Shown: one piece after another, positions 12,120-25,119 of the stretch | How the letters are laid out: each line of letters starts with the position of its first letter | Position numbering within the stretch: the first letter of the stretch is position 1 | NCBI GenBank assembly: GCA_018907035.1 | Contig: JACCIC010000037.1 | Coordinates: 3,460,501 to 3,524,500 of the forward strand | Direction of reading: 5' to 3' | DNA length: 64,000 nucleotides | From: Sycobia sp. Sy_11 | Lineage: Eukaryota > Arthropoda > Insecta > Hymenoptera > Epichrysomallidae | Made by a program: the position numbers and the translations under genes | The notes under the pieces: generated by a model | Databases searched by the model: none | Told to the model about the DNA's origin: nothing | What the model saw: only the letters and a program-made list of their open reading frames with translations

Positions 12120-13500
12120 CCCTTAGACAGTACAGTTCTGGATACTCGAAAGCATTATTGAATCCTGCGCGCGAGGTTTGAAACTATCTACGGGCCCAAT
12201 TTCGTGAACAATGAATTTTCGCACAAGCAAAGTAACTCCGGGGCAAACTCGTCGTCGCAATTCGTGCAGCGGGAAGTGGACGGGAAAATAAAGTAGGTAG
12301 AGATGGAGAAAGATAAACACGTGGAGAAAGACGAATGAACGAACGAAACAATAACCATTAAGGAGTGAGGTTAAAAGAATTATAAAGGCGGGAAAAAGAG
12401 CGGAAGAATTGCTCTCTTGCGCGGTGCGTAAATACCGTGCAAGTATATAGAAAAATAGTGGAACTGTATATATAAGAAGAGCAAAGAAGTGCAAACTCCG
12501 GAGAGGGAGAGAAAGACAGCCCGAAAGGACAATGGAAATAGAGAAAGAGTCTGATGTAGGGGGAGAAGCGGGCGCAGAGAGGGAGAGAGAAAGAGAGCGA
12601 AAGAGCGCGAGAGAGAGGAAAGAGAGACCAAGAATACGAGAAATAGTAGGGAGTTGTGTGTGGGTGAAAGCGAGGCAGGAGGGGCAGTAGCAAGGAGTGC
12701 GCGGGCACGCCGTGGCCGCCGCGAAGAGATAATAAAATTACACCTCGACCGCGCGATACAGAGACCGGGAGGAGGCTGGCTGCGCCAGCGCCCTTTCCCC
12801 TCCAATACCACCTCGTGTTCCTGACCCAGCGCCCCTTCCACGGGCTGCTCCCGTAACCAAAGCACATATATATAGACCAGAACAGAATGAATTAAGCTAC
12901 GGTTACGACCCAACTCCCCCGCCCCCACCCTCCTCGCCGCCTGCACCCACTCCGCTTGTATACAGGTCTGTAAAGGGCCGCGTCCATCTATCCCGTGGCG
13001 TCCTATCTCTTCCTGCCCTCTCTGTCTCTCTCTCCCTCTCTTTCTCTCTATACTCTCGATTACCAAGTCGAGCGTTCCAGTGCGCGTGTCTTAGAGCCGC
13101 GAGGGAAAGAGAGAAAGATAGAGTAATTTCTCCCCGGAAATTGGACGCCTGGCTAACGCGCGCGCGACAGGAGAGAGGTCTGTATATATATAGTTATAGA
13201 TTCGTGCGCTCGCTGAACTTTAAGACAGACCGGTTCGAATAATTCAGTGGATCGACACCTGCCCGCGTACAGCGAACGCATGCTCCATCGCCCCGACCTC
13301 CCCCCTCTCCAAACAGGCACGTTTAGACCTAATTGCTCGCTTTCGGCGCTGTGACCGCAAACTTCTGACTCCCCGCGAATACATCTGGGAATATTTTGCA
13401 TCTTACACGAAAACGCAAGGTCATAGTATTCGACGCGTTCATGATGCGCGATGAATATATTTTCTATTTTTCTGGAACGTTTACTGTTTTTTGATTTGTA
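12120..13500. other. GC- and purine-rich island in intron 3
   Basis: The left half is GA-rich (about 12480-12640) and the right half CpG-rich. The strings TATATATAGACC near 12868 and TATATATATAGTT near 13182 look like TATA motifs, but such strings are frequent in this TA-rich DNA. Long open frames on the minus strand read as Ser/Leu/Phe-rich low complexity and are not convincing genes. Possible regulatory DNA, not proven. Confidence 0.4.
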
Positions 13501-16500
13501 GCGTTTCCATAATAAATTTTTAATCATCACGGACTATATACCCTAGAATTTACGATTCATCCTTTATTTGGACTTAATAAAAAACTGTTCTAGTATTCAC
13601 CAATTGATGCTTGCTCAAGAATGTGCAATGTTTATTCTATATTCTATATCATTGAAATAATTGTTTCTTTTTCCTTTTTTATAATAATAGGAGAGTAAAA
13701 TTAATTAGAGGAAGCAGAACTAGAAGATTTTTAGAAATTAATTAGAAGATTAAATGGAAGAAAAAGTACGATTCGTGAGATTTGGTTCGAGAGACATCTG
13801 GCATTATTGTAACTCGGTGATAATCATATTAAGATTAAATGATCTTGATTGTTCAAGAATTACGCAGATCATATTCCAGCCCCGAAACTTCCAGAGAAAC
13901 AACTTGCTATGCCCCTACACTACCACACCTATACGGTACAGTCGACTCATGCATTGAATTAAAGGGATTCCAGATATTATGGTATATGCGAGTTACGAAT
14001 TGCCTGATCGATTGCGATTTGCCGAACAATCGAAGATACTAGTTACATTTTAAAGAAAATAATAATATAAATTTTTATTTTCTCACGATCATGACTATAT
14101 ATTTCTTAAAAACCATAGATGAGAAATAAGTTTTCCACAAAAGGTTATAGAAAACGAATGCAAAACAAATGTAACACTATTTAAAAATGATAAAAAGTTG
14201 AATTATAATTCGAAACTTAATACGTCGCAAGTACTGTGCATTTAGATCGTTGATCGCGTGGACGCTAAAACTTGGTTGGTGAAGTGCTTTGACTGGTGTA
14301 ACTGTTGAAGTTGAAAGTGAGCTAGAGCTTAACTATAAATCACAAACAGGAATTATCTAGATAAATCAATGCAATAAGAACGTCTTGAAGTAACCTACGC
14401 TGCGTAATAACCAAAATTTAAAAACAAATTTTTAAATTTTCTTTAAATAAACATATTTGTAAAAAGCATAGACTAGTGCATATGCTCATCTTTTAACAGA
14501 ATGCAAGAAAATAGTTGTTAAATTATCCAATATTCTCATTCTGTAATATAATGTTTTATTATATAATTCTGTTATATACTATTTTATTATAACAAAATTT
14601 TATTCTATATAATATTTCCTGCGTTAACTGATATATCTTTCTTCGTTTCAAATTGCATTAATAGTTGTTTCCCTTTACTACCAATCGCTACTTCACTCAT
14701 TTCCAGTAGCGTAAATATCATTTAAACATTGGCAGTTCCGTATCCTTGTGTCCTAACCCATATATCCAATTTATAAAAAGGCCATTATTGATCATCGATC
14801 CTGTTATTAGTAGAGAACGAGGCAAATAATCAGATGTCTTTTTGAAAGAGCTTACGTATCGAACTCGTTTTCTATGGACAAAAAACAAAGAAGAAAAAAA
14901 TACTTCGCTACCAAGGATTCAAATATCACTGATATCTCGCCAAACTCTATATATAGCCAGCCTCTATACTTCATCGGATTTCACCGAGGTCGTTAGGATA
15001 ACTGATATTAAAAGCTCCGGGGTTCCGGGATTTCGCCCGCAGTGAGAATAAAAATTGTGACGATCCGTATACCGCTAGTTCAAAGTTATGCGTTCATTGT
15101 TTCTTTTTTTCGTTAGGATGCTTGGAATAATAACTTTTGACGTTGACGAAGATCGTATAATGATGAAAAATAATTCTTTTATTAATAGAAAAATAATTAG
15201 AGAATTATCATTTGTATGACATTAAAAGAAAGAAAAACTACGAAACATATTTGTACTTCATAACTTTATTATTGATTTTGAATAATGAATCTTACTATTG
15301 AAGATTGTTAAAATGGCCTTTGTTGTCTATTCTGTATTGGAAAAGTAAACTTTAGAAGAGTTTGAGAGGCAGCATGAGGATATAAAAATCTAATTCGAAA
15401 AACTCAGTTTAAATCCAAAGTATCAAATTTATATCCCAAAATTAAGTATCACACTCTTTTTCTAACAATCTCTTAATAGTATTAAAATTAGTTTAATACT
15501 TCTAACTACACCTAATTAGTGACTTAATCTATTATCTCGATTTTTACTAATCATAACAGCTAGGAAAGGTAGTTGAAGAACGATCATATTATCAAAAACC
15601 TTGTAGTTTTTCTGTATTATTTTATCTAATAAGATAAAAATTTAGATATATTTTAATATAACCTAAAATTTAGGATGAGCAATATACAAAATCCTAATAT
15701 GCGCAATGTAAGTGTAATTAGTTCATTATAGAAAATTTCTTTATTCTGAATGATATTACTATTTGAATATACAGAATCATATTACATAAATGTATCTTAA
15801 ATGTATATTAAAAGATCTATATTAATAATTTTTTCAAGTAGGTTAATTTTGCATATAAATTACCGCGTCATACGCCGGTATGATGTGGTACGCCATATGG
15901 TAATTTTGTTTCGTGATAAAATATGGATAGTTCCCATTTTATTTCAAAATTAAATAATGAAAACGTTGGATGGAAATTATATATTGTTTACGCAGTAAAT
16001 AAATTTAAATATACGAAGTCATAATTTATTCCACCCATATCAATCTTATCGACGCCAGATAAATAAAACGAAATCAATTCATCCTGATGAAATGTAATTC
16101 AAAGAGCAACGCTAAAAGAGTCGCCGCGATAAAGGAAATACAGTTAATTATTTTCGGAAAAGTAATGGTCAAAGACGAGCAGCGCTCGATCGGTATATAT
16201 CTACTTCTCGGCATTCCCGAGCTCGCTTTTTCCCCCCACCCTCGTGCGATCCCCGCCTTCTCATTGTCTCCGTTCCGATCTCTATCCCTATACATTTAAG
16301 CCCCTCCCCGCTCCACATCTACTTTTTTGCTTCCCTACTTTATCTTCCTTGAAATTCTCTTTCGGGCTCTATCAATTTACACCTCCTCCCCATGCCTCTG
16401 CGGCTTTAAACCCTTTACCTTTCTCTAGTCGAATAAAAATTTTTCATGCTCTATACCTTAAAATTTCCAATCCCCTCCCGTTCGCCGCCTTAGCTGCTTT

Positions 16501-16858
16501 CTTATCGCCCTTCTTATCTATATATCTATACCCATTATCGGTATTCACTTTCTAATTCCACATTTCAGCTTTCCGTTCCCCGCCCGCTCTTTTTTCTATT
16601 AAGCGCGTTTTCTTATTATTTCCACGGCTTATTCACCTTAATTCCATTAAGTTTCCACCGCAATCTTCTTCTTTCTTTCAAGGATTTCTCCTCTAATCTT
16701 CGGCCTCCTCCTCCTCAACTCAACGTTACACTGCCCCCTCTATCCTCTTCATATCCGAATACCCTTCGTCTTCGGACTATTATTCGCCCTGGCTGCGGTG
16801 CGCCCCAGCTAAAAGACAAGAAGACACTTCGCACGCCAAACGGCGACCAATACAATGG

Positions 16859-16861
<3 letters not shown>

Positions 16862-16919
<58 letters not shown>

Positions 16920-16929
16920 AAAGAGTGAG

Positions 16930-16976
<47 letters not shown>
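16862..16976. repeat. Compound (TA)n-(GA)n microsatellite
   Basis: TA units occupy 16862-16918 and GA units about 16931-16976, separated by a short GAGAGCGAG bridge. Confidence 0.96.
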
Positions 16977-16982
<6 letters not shown>

Positions 16983-17490
16983 AAGAGCGAATGCGAAAGG
17001 AGCAGACTCACCCACCCACTCACCACCTACACATACACACGCACGCGCAAGTATATATATATATATAATGCAGAAGCGCTAAGGTTAAGAGTCACGAAGA
17101 AGCGCGCGGGCGTGCGATGTTGCTGGAACGATAAGATAACGCTCGCTCGCTCGATCCTTCTTTACATTACCACCTACTCCTGCAGATGGGGCGCGCGCAC
17201 GGTCACGATGGCCCGGCGTGGAAGCAGGAGGATGACGACGAGAAGTAGAAAGGGGGGACGAAGGTGACGGTGGAGGGCGCAGGAGTAACGGAGGAGCTCC
17301 GAAGTAACCGCTTCGTCCGCGTATAAACTTTCCTCCCGGTTTTATACACCGCTCGCGTACGCTACTCTCGCGTCGTCGCCCCGCGACGCGCGATCGTGCC
17401 GCCCCGTCGGCGCCGCTGCACAGGCGGCGAGCCGATGATAAAAAAGGGATTAAGAAGAGTAAAGTGGGATGAGGGCAGTCGCGACCGTGG

Positions 17491-17491
<1 letters not shown>

Positions 17492-17532
<41 letters not shown>
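17492..17532. repeat. (AC)n microsatellite
   Basis: An uninterrupted AC run. Confidence 0.97.
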
Positions 17533-17534
<2 letters not shown>

Positions 17535-18749
17535 GAGCTAAAGAGAGCGCGTTCCCACGGTGCGGGGCCAAACGCGAAAAAAATTATCGACATTAGGACA
17601 CATTGGTCAACTTTGGTCCAAATCGGAGGTCCATTTTTAAGAATGTAATTTTTAATATTTCAACAATTTCAGTAGAATTATGGCTTTATACTAAACAATG
17701 CATATCAACAAATAATTGGAATATTCTCAATCCTATGGTTTCAGTTCGCTGATTACGAATGTAATTATAACGATGTCTTGAAAAATACATAAGATCGCTC
17801 TTCTCTACATTTATCTCTGAATTTATTAAAAATTGTAGTAAAATCGACTCCTGAAAATTATTCATTTCTTTACCATATAGAATTTTTGTTTCATCAATAG
17901 AATTTTTCATTTTATTTTGAACTTAAATCTGAGTCGAATTTCAAATGAATCATTGGTACGAAATGTACAGAATTACAAATATTATTTTTGCTCAAAGTGT
18001 AATTCCATAATTTTATTGGAATTTTCGAATATTCAATATCAAAAACACGAAACGAGGAAAATGGTTTCATAAACTGCAAATAAACAGCTACAAATGAAAA
18101 AAACGTTAAGAACGAATGAAAATTGACGGGAAGTCTGAATTTTGATCATTTTCATCGTGTTTGGCCTAAAAATATGTAAAACTATAACAAGGATAAAGAT
18201 GCACCCATAAACTTGCACATATAATTTTCGTAAAGTAGAAATTACGTGAAAACATGCATTTTTACATAATAAAAAATTTAAAAAATAAAATTCATTAGAA
18301 TATAAATATATTAATTAGAGTAACTATTAATTTTACAGCATCCGATGTTCCTTATATTTCACTTAACGGAGAAACTTTTAGGAATGTAGCCTTTCCAGCT
18401 AGGATAGTTTTTTTTCCATATAATAGACGTCCAGAGATTCCAAGAAATAGATTAGTTATACTACTAGTATCCGATTTATATATTTTTTGAACAATCATTT
18501 TCTGTTATTTAATGTTAAAAAAATTTATTTTGTGATACAAATGAAGCATTTAAGACAATTCTCTTTTCTTGAACTGCATTTCTATTTTTAAAATTTCTTC
18601 GAAATATATAATTAATTAGTTTCATAATTATTGATAATAATTGACGAATTAATCAATAATACGCGCATATAACACCAGAAGACGATATCGATATTAAATA
18701 TTTATCAATGAAATTGGCTTTAGAAAGATTAAATGATAATTCTTCTTTA

Positions 18750-18977
18750 ACATTACATAGTTTTTTTTATGTGATTTAACGTCGCTCTATTTATGCTTCC
18801 AAATATCGGTGCTAATCAGCGACGGAGGTCTACGATGCGTTTGTAAACAAAGCAGATGTAAATTCTTACAGTGGTGCCTGTATCAATCGGCCGAGACCGG
18901 GATTTGAACTCGGATCACCAAATTACTAGTCCTTCGCTCTAGCGATCGAGCCATCGTAGGCCTCGACATTACATAGT
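18750..18977 (-). mobile_element. tRNA-derived SINE with perfect 12-bp target-site duplication
   Basis: The element body (18762-18965) reads on the minus strand. It has a tRNA-like head with an A-box-like TGGCTCGATCGC and a B-box-like GAGTTCAAATCCC, then a tRNA-unrelated body of about 120 bases, ending in CACATAAAAAAAA. Identical 12-bp direct repeats (ACATTACATAGT on the + strand) flank it at 18750-18761 and 18966-18977. Head, body, A-tail and exact duplication together are diagnostic of LINE-mobilised SINE insertion. The tRNA-like part does not close a proper acceptor stem, so it is not a functional tRNA gene. The intact duplication suggests a fairly young insertion. Confidence 0.92.
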
Positions 18978-19221
18978 ATTCACACGTTGAGAAGCAAATT
19001 TGATTTTCACTAATTTTCCACAAGTTTTTTTTTTAATTTATATTAATAAATATACACAATTTAAGATTATTCATTTGAATGTATCAGATAGCATAAAGAA
19101 GTAATTTCTTTAGCACCTCTACTATGCTTTCTACACATTCTAATATGATAAACGAAAAAGAAAATAGATTCTTTTGATTGCGTATATTTTGTTAACTGAC
19201 CTTTAAATCTATCTAAAATTT

Positions 19222-19223
<2 letters not shown>

Positions 19224-19268
<45 letters not shown>
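19224..19268. repeat. (TA)n microsatellite
   Basis: An uninterrupted TA dinucleotide run. Confidence 0.97.
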
Positions 19269-19270
<2 letters not shown>

Positions 19271-19339
19271 CGATCTATATATTTTCTTTCGTTGAAGCAT
19301 CAACGTTTTATCGTTACATTCAATTTAGAGTACAACTAT

Positions 19340-19687
19340 ATCCCTCAATATCGTGCGCGATCGTTCGCTTACGATGGACGTGAAAATGTTCGAATGTGCT
19401 GCGTGTCTCGCGTTTATGCGCGCTTGCTTCTCGGGAGGAGGGGAGACGGGCGAGGGGTGAAAAGAAAACGCGCGACGAAGACAATTTAGCGGCGTTACGC
19501 CCTTCTACCCCCGCCCTCCAGAACCCCACTCGCCGATTCAGCTGATGGAGACGCCGCTGTTGCTGCTTTTACGAGCTCCCTCCGGGGACGGGGTTGGAAG
19601 AGAGACGAAGTTTCTCGCGGCTGTTAAAAGTGCCGTCGAGGCTGCCGGGGAGAGGGGATGAGAGAGATAGAGAGGCTGAGAGAGCGA

Positions 19688-19728
<41 letters not shown>

Positions 19729-20160
19729 GAGTAGAGGTGTTGGCAGAAAAGTGTGAACGCGCATTAATTCAGCGTAATTGTAGCTCTCGGTAAGGGAGGC
19801 CTAAATAATTTCCACGACCGATCGGAGGTTATTTTCGGATTCGCCCGCTAACGTTTTTCTTTTTTCTTTTCTTTCTTGGCGAAGCCGCAACACGACAGCG
19901 GCACTGCTCGTCATTTGCGGAGATTGAAGTTTCACGGACGAGCGCTGAATTGGGATTGTCGGCGCCACGGCGAAAAGTGAGAATCGATGCGAATTCTTGG
20001 GAACTGTGCTTCGAGCTAGCTACTCCCCGAGTTTTGACGAGTTCCTAAGTTTAAATTTCTCTCTCGTCCCCCCTCTCTCACTCTCACTATCACACTGTCT
20101 CTGTCTCTCTGTCTTTCTCTCTCTCACTTTCTTGCTCTCGGTGTCCCTCTCGCTTGTAAG
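19340..20160. other. GC-rich island in intron 3
   Basis: CpG-rich, with a pure GA run (about 19692-19725) and a CT-rich end (about 20058-20155). No coding pattern recognised. Confidence 0.45.
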
Positions 20161-20644
20161 TCGGTTTTGCTTTCAAAATCTGTTCAAAATGCCAAATATA
20201 AGGAATTTATTTTATAGCAATTTCTGTGCGTTTGATTTACTTTTAACAATACTCTCTTTTTATAACAGTAGCAATGATTTAACAGTAGCAAACATCTAAC
20301 TTTTTACTTTTCTTTAGAATATAAGATAATTTCATAAATAAAGACGAGGAACTTAATTATTATGAGGTGTATTAAAATAAAGATTATGAGGAAACGGTAA
20401 AAACCAGTCTAAGCGTAGATTATGCAGAAATTAAGCTTATTTTCCGTCCATTATCGGATAAAAAGCTCTTTCGACTAATATTTTAACTTTTCAGTTTATA
20501 AAACCTAGCGCGACCACGGACCCGCGCCGGCTCGTGAATTTTAAAAGGAAAAAAATCGATGAAATACTTTTTCAATTTTGCTCCCACTATTAATCCAAGA
20601 TTGCTTAAACGCTTGGGCAATGCTTAAATATTTTGAACAATGTA

Positions 20645-20646
<2 letters not shown>

Positions 20647-20691
<45 letters not shown>

Positions 20692-20755
20692 ATATATAGA
20701 CACATATATATGTATATATAGATACATATATATGTATATATAGACACATATATAT
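20647..20755. repeat. (TA)n with degenerate TATATAGACACA higher-order units
   Basis: A pure TA run is followed by about three imperfect copies of a unit of roughly 22 bases built from ACATATATATGTATATATAG. It is a small minisatellite grown out of a microsatellite. Confidence 0.9.
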
Positions 20756-20974
20756 TGTTTCCGCATTTTTCTCATGTATACGATAATGCCGTGTGCACAT
20801 CGGGGGCACCAAATCATGGTCCGATATTCTAATAGATTGGCATAATGGGACGTTGGTGCAGGAAATTTATAATGAGACGCTTCGCTCCCTCCCCTTCCGA
20901 TGTGTTGCTGCTGCTGAAACCAAGCTCTGGCACGCACACCTGTGTATATACGCTCTTGTGCTCACGAGCGGTAA

Positions 20975-20975
<1 letters not shown>

Positions 20976-21069
<94 letters not shown>

Positions 21070-21078
21070 AGAGACAGA

Positions 21079-21111
<33 letters not shown>

Positions 21112-21112
21112 G
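20976..21112. repeat. Long (GA)n tract
   Basis: About 135 bases of nearly pure GA with scattered AAAG and ACAG interruptions; one of the longest purine tracts in the window. Confidence 0.97.
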
Positions 21113-21737
21113 GTTGGGAGGTCGATTGCTTATCCGCTAATTGCAGCGTATAAAGGACAGCAGCGCATTATGCGCCGTCAGGTATCTCCTACCTCCTCCT
21201 TCTCGGCTGCTCTCGCTTTACTTTCGCCGAGACTTCATGGGGGAGCAGATATTCTTAACGCGGCTATGTATATGTATGTATATATAGCGCAGTTCCGCAA
21301 CGGTAAGGTGGAGAGGAGGAGGAGGGTAAAGTTCAAGAACATTAAATGCTGCCGCCCCCGCCGTGCGGTTTAAGAGCAGCCCGTTAACCGGGACCGTATA
21401 TACCTTATACGCCACCTTTTAAATGATAAGAGGATGTATAAATTTCACGGGGATAAAATTATTTCGCTCTCGCCACCCCGGATAAAGGGAAGGGATAAAA
21501 TGAAAGACAGAGCGAGGGAGAGGGGGGAGGGAGAGAGAGAGATAGAGAGAGAAAGAGAGGGAGGATGAGAGGCAAAGAGAGATCTTTCGGGTCGAATCTG
21601 CGCTTCGAACGTGCTTTGATATAACGTTTTAAAGAGGTGTGACCTCCTGTTCCAATCCCCCCTCCTCCCACCGATGTTTTTGGATCGGTGACAATGTCCC
21701 TCGCAGCTTTATTATGCTCTTGGATTCGCCGATGTCA

Positions 21738-21740
<3 letters not shown>

Positions 21741-21833
<93 letters not shown>
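21741..21833. repeat. Compound (CT)n-(TA)n microsatellite
   Basis: CT units (21741-21779) pass directly into TA units (21780-21833). Confidence 0.97.
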
Positions 21834-21836
<3 letters not shown>

Positions 21837-22061
21837 TACGCGAGGCGCTAAGAGCTCTGCTTATACACGTTACATTTTACGGCGTGGATCCGGGAATGTT
21901 TTATCGCGCGTTTTAATATAGGCGCGATGCATTTGTTCGCGGAATTTTTGGATCGTAAAGCGATGGGAAAAAGGGGTTCGAGCGAAGCGAGAAGAGCATT
22001 TTCGAAGGGTGATTTTCGAATGCCTTTTAAACGAATCAATATCGTGGCTGTGGATTTTTGG

Positions 22062-22066
<5 letters not shown>

Positions 22067-22116
<50 letters not shown>
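22067..22116. repeat. (TA)n microsatellite
   Basis: An uninterrupted TA dinucleotide run. Confidence 0.97.
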
Positions 22117-22119
<3 letters not shown>

Positions 22120-24605
22120 CTATATAGCTTATACATAAATCAAATCATCTTTCATATCTATATATATTTCGACGTACATTAGCACACAGATCGAAATGTA
22201 AATACATATGTGCGCGTGCGTGTTTTGGCAGGCTAATTTTATCCGATTTCAAAGTATTATATAATTTAAATTAAATCCTTTTGTAAATAGTACCAACAGC
22301 GAAAAAAATCCTGTACGTGTAATATAAAATGATTGTGACTAGTTGCGGGAATCGTTAAATAAACACGGCATTTATATCGTTCTGCATTGAAATAAATCAC
22401 AATAAAACTATTATATTACGATCTATAATACGCTCAACAAAAAAAAAAAGTCCGGTTATGATCGTATTTGTAAATGTCGATCCATTGTAGTTCCGATAAA
22501 AGGTAGAGAATCCGAAGAGTTGGAGTTTTATTCAAGCATATAAATATCGCGCAATATATTATTTCATGGCAATTTTTTACACGATTTTTAAAGCATTGAC
22601 TCTTGACACGCTTTGAATCACGAATTATAGAGCGTTAATGGACCGTAAACTGTGAAATCAAGCGTTGAAAACTGTGCGGGATTGTTAGAATTATGTAACT
22701 GTGTCTAAAACGTGTAGGTTATACAGATCTTAAATCAAATAGCTGATCGAATGTACTCTTTATTATTTTGAACCCCTATTATTTGTAAAAATTATCATAT
22801 ATAAATTTCATGCAAAACTTAACATTTCTAATAAAGTCATAAATATATCATATCATCTGCAGGGAAGGACTCTTATTACAAATGAAAATGCAATTCTTAT
22901 CTTTCTTTGCAAATTATTTCTAACCTTTTATAAAGTTAAATGGCATGTAAATTTCTTAGCACTTAAATTTAATCCTTCGTGGATTTTCATCCGATTTTCA
23001 TGTTGTTTTTTTAAAATTGTTTTTCTTAGACTATACTTTCTGATTTATATTCTCTTGAATAAAATTTTTAGTCTCCTCCTTGTAAAAAGTACAGTAGAAG
23101 TAGGTAGAAGTATCTCGAAATCATTTTTCGATCTTAATATTTTGATACTATACTAGGTATTTTGATTACTCTATACCATTGACTTCAGCTGGTAACATAA
23201 GACTGCATTTAAACAGTATGTTGGACAAGAAAAAAGAAACGGTCGAAGCAAAGCAATTTTAAAACAACAATGAATTGCTAAAACTTAAACCAAAGAAATA
23301 TGTGTATAAAAAAATTGAATGGAAATCCGGAAGTTGCCGAAACTTTCACCGTATTTGCACCGTTTAATCCTACTGATATAAATATCAATTATTCATTATC
23401 ATATTAGTTTTACATGCATTCCTCATATGATTTCACTTTCGTATCTGTTTTTATCAACTTTGAAATTAGTAACTCTGACTTTATATATATATTACATTAG
23501 ACATCGCACAATTATGTACATAATTATACATAACATACAATTTTACACAATGTATGTTCATTCATTGCTAATAATCTGAATACGTTTGGTTTCGGTTATT
23601 CACATAAATTCAAACGACTGTACTTATATAAATAACTTGGAATAAAATTAATCGTTCTCCATAACCATTCTCATGAAATCGAGGTTTAACAAAAAAAAAA
23701 AAAAGAAAGAAAAACAACAACATAAAACGCGGGAAAAGCGGCACGATTGTCTCAGGTGCGCGTCGGAAATTGCCGCATCTTTAGAAGGCGTTTTCCGCTC
23801 CTCGCGTCCTGCTCGCGACGAGCCCGAGCATCGGAGGAGCGGGGACATGAAAATAAATAAATTCCACGCTCCGTTAATTGAAGCGATTCATCAAGGGGCA
23901 ATAAAGGTTTATGTCTACGCACACACAAACGCGCTATCGCCCAACACGCTGCCGAGCTCTCAATTAAAGTCCCGCCCCGTCGTCGAAAAGATTCCAGAGC
24001 TCTTGTATCTTCGAGATGCCCCCTCCGATCGCCCCTTAGCTCCACGAGCGTTTTCAATCGACCCTTATCGTTTCACCCCCACCGAGCCCGGATATCCTTG
24101 CGACCGACGCCGACTTACGTCGCCAGCTGGGGTAGAGACGGACCTTTTTCGAAGACCCCCCCCCCCACACGGTTATACACGTAGTGTACGTAATCGGCGT
24201 GTGCGCTCGGGGTCATCCTCTGCCCGGCGCGATCGTCGATGCCGGCGTCGACCTCGTTCGAACACCCTCCCCCCATCCCTCGACGGGGCCCGCAAGCCGT
24301 TCGACGACGACAATCGCCGCGTACACAACAATGCCCGATAAAATGTCGTTGCCGACGTCGTCGTCGTCGTCGTCGGCGGCGGCGGCGGATGCGCGTAAAT
24401 ATGCGGGGGTTCGCACAGGTAGAGGGGATGGCGACGACGGGCGGAAGGCCGAAAGAACGCCAGCGCGGAGAGGAAGTGAAAGAGAGAACGAGGTGGGGAG
24501 CGAGAGAGACAGAGAGAAAGAGAGAATACTGCGGTCGGATTGATTTATGGCCCCTGCCGGTGGTGGGCTGCAGGTCGGTCAGAAACTTTTAATTGCCCCC
24601 TCGCG

Positions 24606-24622
24606 ATATATGTATATATGTG

Positions 24623-24671
<49 letters not shown>
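24606..24671. repeat. (TA)n microsatellite
   Basis: TA run with a TGTATG-containing start. Confidence 0.95.
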
Positions 24672-24674
<3 letters not shown>

Positions 24675-24816
24675 GATGGACGAGCGCGAGTATACGCGCG
24701 TACGTATATCCACTCTTTTTTTCGGCGCGTAGTTCCCCTTCCCCCTCGCTCGCCGTTGCGCGCGTTCACGGAAAAGAGATAGATGGAGAGTGGGGGCGGT
24801 AAGCGCGCCTGGGATA

Positions 24817-24866
24817 TGCATACATACATACATACCTACATACATACATATACACACACACACATA

Positions 24867-24910
<44 letters not shown>
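24817..24910. repeat. Compound (CATA)n-(AC)n-(TA)n microsatellite
   Basis: CATA/CTAC tetramers, then AC, then a TA run. Confidence 0.95.
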
Positions 24911-24911
<1 letters not shown>

Positions 24912-25050
24912 GCGCGGAAAAGCCGTTGAAAAGCGACAGATCGGGCTCGTACGCGATTGATGTCGCTTCCTCTTCTTTGTTGGACGCGAGCGCGCGCACG
25001 CACCGGGGATGTTCCTCCTCGTTTTTCCCTCCCTTCATATGTATACGTGT

Positions 25051-25052
25051 GG

Positions 25053-25118
<66 letters not shown>
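25051..25118. repeat. (TA)n microsatellite
   Basis: TA run with one ACAT interruption near its start. Confidence 0.95.

Positions 25119-25119
<1 letters not shown>

Larger units (their letters stand above)
16090..17570. other. GC-rich and microsatellite-rich island in intron 3
   Basis: Pyrimidine-rich up to about 16850, then a TA run, a GA run, a CpG-rich block (about 17090-17470) and an AC run. No recognisable coding sequence. Confidence 0.45.

Noticed and set aside
12380..13066. 228-codon minus-strand frame in intron 3
   Set aside because: Half is Ser/Leu/Phe low complexity from a GA-rich stretch; no conserved motif; overlapping frames on the same strand are equally open.
18888..18965. 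Functional tRNA gene on the minus strand
   Set aside because: The ends do not pair as an acceptor stem, and the segment is the head of a SINE with an A-tail and target-site duplication.
23673..24341. 222-codon + strand frame in intron 3
   Set aside because: Arg/Ser/Pro-rich translation of CpG-rich DNA starting in a poly-A run; no domain.
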